Positions 62,420 to 64,000 of a stretch of DNA of 64,000 nucleotides are shown here, one piece after another. Numbering within the stretch: position 1 is the stretch's first letter; the number at the start of each line of letters is the position of its first letter. Origin of the DNA: Oceaniglobus trochenteri (GTDB lineage: Bacteria; Pseudomonadota; Alphaproteobacteria; Rhodobacterales; Rhodobacteraceae). The position numbers and the translations under genes are program-made. The notes under the pieces were generated by a model. That model was not told the origin of the DNA. It ran no database searches and saw only the letters and a program-made list of their open reading frames with translations. The DNA lies in contig NZ_JACNMM010000003.1 of the NCBI RefSeq assembly GCF_020529025.1, forward strand, positions 434,001-498,000, written 5' to 3'.

Positions 62420-63232
62420 TCAGCCCTGGGTCGGGTGGAAACGGCCCGCGGGGGACAGCGTGAAGATCTCGCACCCCTTGGCCGTCACGCCGACCGAATG
62501 TTCGAACTGTGCCGACAGCGATTTGTCGCGCGTCACCGCTGTCCAGTCGTCGGCCAGGATCTTGGTTTCCGGGCGGCCGATGTTGATCATCGGTTCGATG
62601 GTGAAGAACATGCCCTCTTCCAGCACCGGACCGGTGCCCGGGCGGCCATAGTGCAGCACGTTGGGGGGCGCGTGAAAGACCCGCCCCAACCCGTGACCGC
62701 AGAAATCGCGCACCACCGACATGCGCTGGCCCTCGGCATAGGTCTGGATCGCGTGGCCGATGTCACCGAAGGTATTGCCGGGCTTCACCGCCTCGATGCC
62801 CTTCATCAGGGAATCGTGGGTCACCTGGATCAGGCGTTCGGCCTTGCGCCCCAGCTTGCCCGCCACATACATGCGCGACGTGTCGCCGAACCAGCCATCG
62901 ACAATTACGGTCACGTCGATGTTCAGGATGTCGCCGTCCTTCAGGGTCTTGTCGCCGGGAATGCCGTGACAGACGACGTGGTTCACCGAGATGCAGCTGG
63001 CGTGCTGGTATCCCTTGTACCCAATGGTGGCCGAACGTGCCCCGGCCTCGTCAACCCACTGGGTGATCAGGCGGTCCAGCTCGCCCGTGGTCTGGCCCAC
63101 GGTCACATGATCGGCGATATCGTCAAGAATTCTGGCCGCCAGCGCCCCGGCGACATGCATGCCTTCGAAATCGGCGGATTCGTAGATGCGGATGCCGTCC
63201 TTGGTCAGGCGGCCACGGTTCGTCTGGTCCAT
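62420..63232 (-). CDS. map: Methionine aminopeptidase type I
   Basis: 270 residues. Metal-ligand segments match type Ia: DGDILNIDVTVIVDGWFGD (two Asp), GHGLGRVFH (His), FFTIEPMI (Glu) and the final Glu in SAQFEHSVGVT. A His within CISVNHVVCHGIPGD completes the active site. It removes initiator Met after deformylation. It converges with clpB. The upstream gap to 63460 contains no other gene. Confidence 0.97.
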   Translation of the reverse strand: MDQTNRGRLTKDGIRIYESADFEGMHVAGALAARILDDIADHVTVGQTTGELDRLITQWVDEAGARSATIGYKGYQHASCISVNHVVCHGIPGDKTLKDGDILNIDVTVIVDGWFGDTSRMYVAGKLGRKAERLIQVTHDSLMKGIEAVKPGNTFGDIGHAIQTYAEGQRMSVVRDFCGHGLGRVFHAPPNVLHYGRPGTGPVLEEGMFFTIEPMINIGRPETKILADDWTAVTRDKSLSAQFEHSVGVTAKGCEIFTLSPAGRFHPTQG

Positions 63233-63459
63233 GCGGGAACCTCATATCGGATGGGCGCGATCCGGGGATAATAAGCGCAGTGCACCAATTGTTCCAGCCC
63301 CCCGGTGGCCGGGGGCGGGGCGCCGCATTGACCGAAGGTCGGCCGCCTTGCTATGATCGCGCCACCAGCCGGAGTAGGGCCAGTGATCAATTAACCCTTG
63401 CCAGAAGACGAACGACCGCCGCGCGGCTGTCATTTCCGTGTTTTTGCAGAGGTTTCTTC

Positions 63460-63996
63460 ATGCGACGCATCATCTATGACGTGGCCGTCAGCCTTGACGG
63501 TTTCATTTGCGCATCCGATCACGACGTTTCGGCCTTTCCTGCCGAGGGCAGCCATGTGACTGCCTACCTTGAACGGTTGGCGGGCTATGACACCGTCATC
63601 ATGGGGCGTACCACCTATGAATTCGGCTATCGCTTCGGTCTTGTTCCCGGCGCGCGCGCCTATCCACACATGGACCACCACATCTTTTCCCGAACACTGA
63701 GCGTTCCGCCGACGGCGGATGTCACCGTGGTGCGCGACGATCAGGCCGGTGCCTTGCGTCGCCTTTGCGCGGCCCGGGGCGGAGATATCTATCTTTGCGG
63801 CGGCGGTATCCTTGCCGGATGGGTCGCCCGGCAGAGGCTGCTTTCGCTGTTGCGGATCAAGCGGGCGCCGGTGGTTCTGGGGTCGGGGGTGACCCTCTTC
63901 GAAGGGCTGGCCGCTCCTGTGCGGTTCACGCTGATCCGCAGCACGGCCCATGACAGCGGTGTGATCTTTTCCGAGTACGCTGTTCAGGGCGCCTGA
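63460..63996 (+). CDS. Dihydrofolate reductase-fold protein (RibD C-terminal type)
   Basis: 178 residues in the DHFR/RibD_C fold: IIYDVAVSLDGFICASDHDVSAF at the start, DTVIMGRTTYEFGY, and GDIYLCGGGILAGWVA containing the nucleotide-binding glycines. Members are NADPH-dependent reductases of unknown substrate and are not the canonical folate DHFR. ATG 63460 fits the family N-terminus; the frame from 63280 is longer but without conservation. It ends 4 bases before the window end. The gap 63233-63459 shows no recognisable feature. Confidence 0.85.
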   Translation: MRRIIYDVAVSLDGFICASDHDVSAFPAEGSHVTAYLERLAGYDTVIMGRTTYEFGYRFGLVPGARAYPHMDHHIFSRTLSVPPTADVTVVRDDQAGALRRLCAARGGDIYLCGGGILAGWVARQRLLSLLRIKRAPVVLGSGVTLFEGLAAPVRFTLIRSTAHDSGVIFSEYAVQGA

Positions 63997-64000
63997 ACCG

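Noticed and set aside
1-64000. Prophage, CRISPR, toxin-antitoxin or gene-transfer-agent cluster
   Set aside because: No repeats with unique spacers, no Cas, integrase, terminase, capsid or paired toxin/antitoxin genes were found.

Overview
This 64 kb window is a high-GC, tightly packed chromosomal segment with about 66 protein genes, one tRNA and no rRNA, transposase, integrase or CRISPR array. Gene content and arrangement point to an alphaproteobacterium of the Rhodobacteraceae (Rhodobacter/Roseobacter type). Signs of this are the RpoE-ChrR pair divergent from the amine oxidase/DUF1365/GPH-transporter/DUF3833/SDR cluster known from Rhodobacter sphaeroides, a zinc-ribbon DinB, DUF1674, DUF3035, and a dispersed intergenic element that follows gene 3' ends. 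Genes start with ATG, GTG or TTG, and many operons use 4-base ATGA or GTGA stop/start overlaps.

Layout. 1-9 kb: yaaA (cut by the window edge), recQ, yggT, a thioesterase, a UMF1-type transporter, lipoprotein MepA, a phytase-like esterase, yhhQ, an unannotated 22-codon ORF with a perfect Shine-Dalgarno and its own terminator, and smpB. 9-21 kb: sseA and an aminotransferase; a minus-strand rbfA / phosphodiester glycosidase-like / truB / DUF1643 operon; dapB, sdhAF4-like DUF1674, rsmB, a heparinase-fold protein, purH, lspA. 21-27 kb: DUF3035 lipoprotein, a paired M16 peptidase operon, and mutL-rmuC, with a perfect 27-bp inverted repeat inside the mutL linker. 27-33 kb: the singlet-oxygen sigma factor system rpoE-chrR and its divergent five-gene lipid operon. 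33-42 kb: a TrkH/TrkA potassium system, a histidine phosphatase, and a tripartite tricarboxylate transporter (tctCBA) divergent from tctDE plus an extra periplasmic binding protein. 42-49 kb: an orphan formate dehydrogenase alpha subunit, then an arsenic operon (arsR, thioredoxin-type arsC, ACR3, glutaredoxin-type arsC, arsH) and an M20 amidohydrolase. 49-54 kb: unknown secreted and SHOCT proteins, a 717-residue pseudo-caspase/peptidoglycan-binding repeat protein, rpmJ and tRNA-Val(GAC). 54-64 kb: an N-formylglutamate amidohydrolase family gene, dinB divergent from a NUDIX gene, SPFH/NfeD, pyrF, three tiny unknown genes, clpB with an RpoH-like promoter, map, and a RibD-like reductase.

Functionally the window mixes core housekeeping (translation, purine, pyrimidine and lysine synthesis, protein quality control, DNA repair) with stress modules (singlet oxygen, arsenic, heat shock) and solute uptake (tricarboxylates, potassium). 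I see no complete new defence or mobile system. The signals most worth a second look are the mutL palindrome, the small ORF/terminator before smpB, the pseudo-caspase, the apparently leaderless arsR whose operator spans its start codon, and the 3'-end repeat family.
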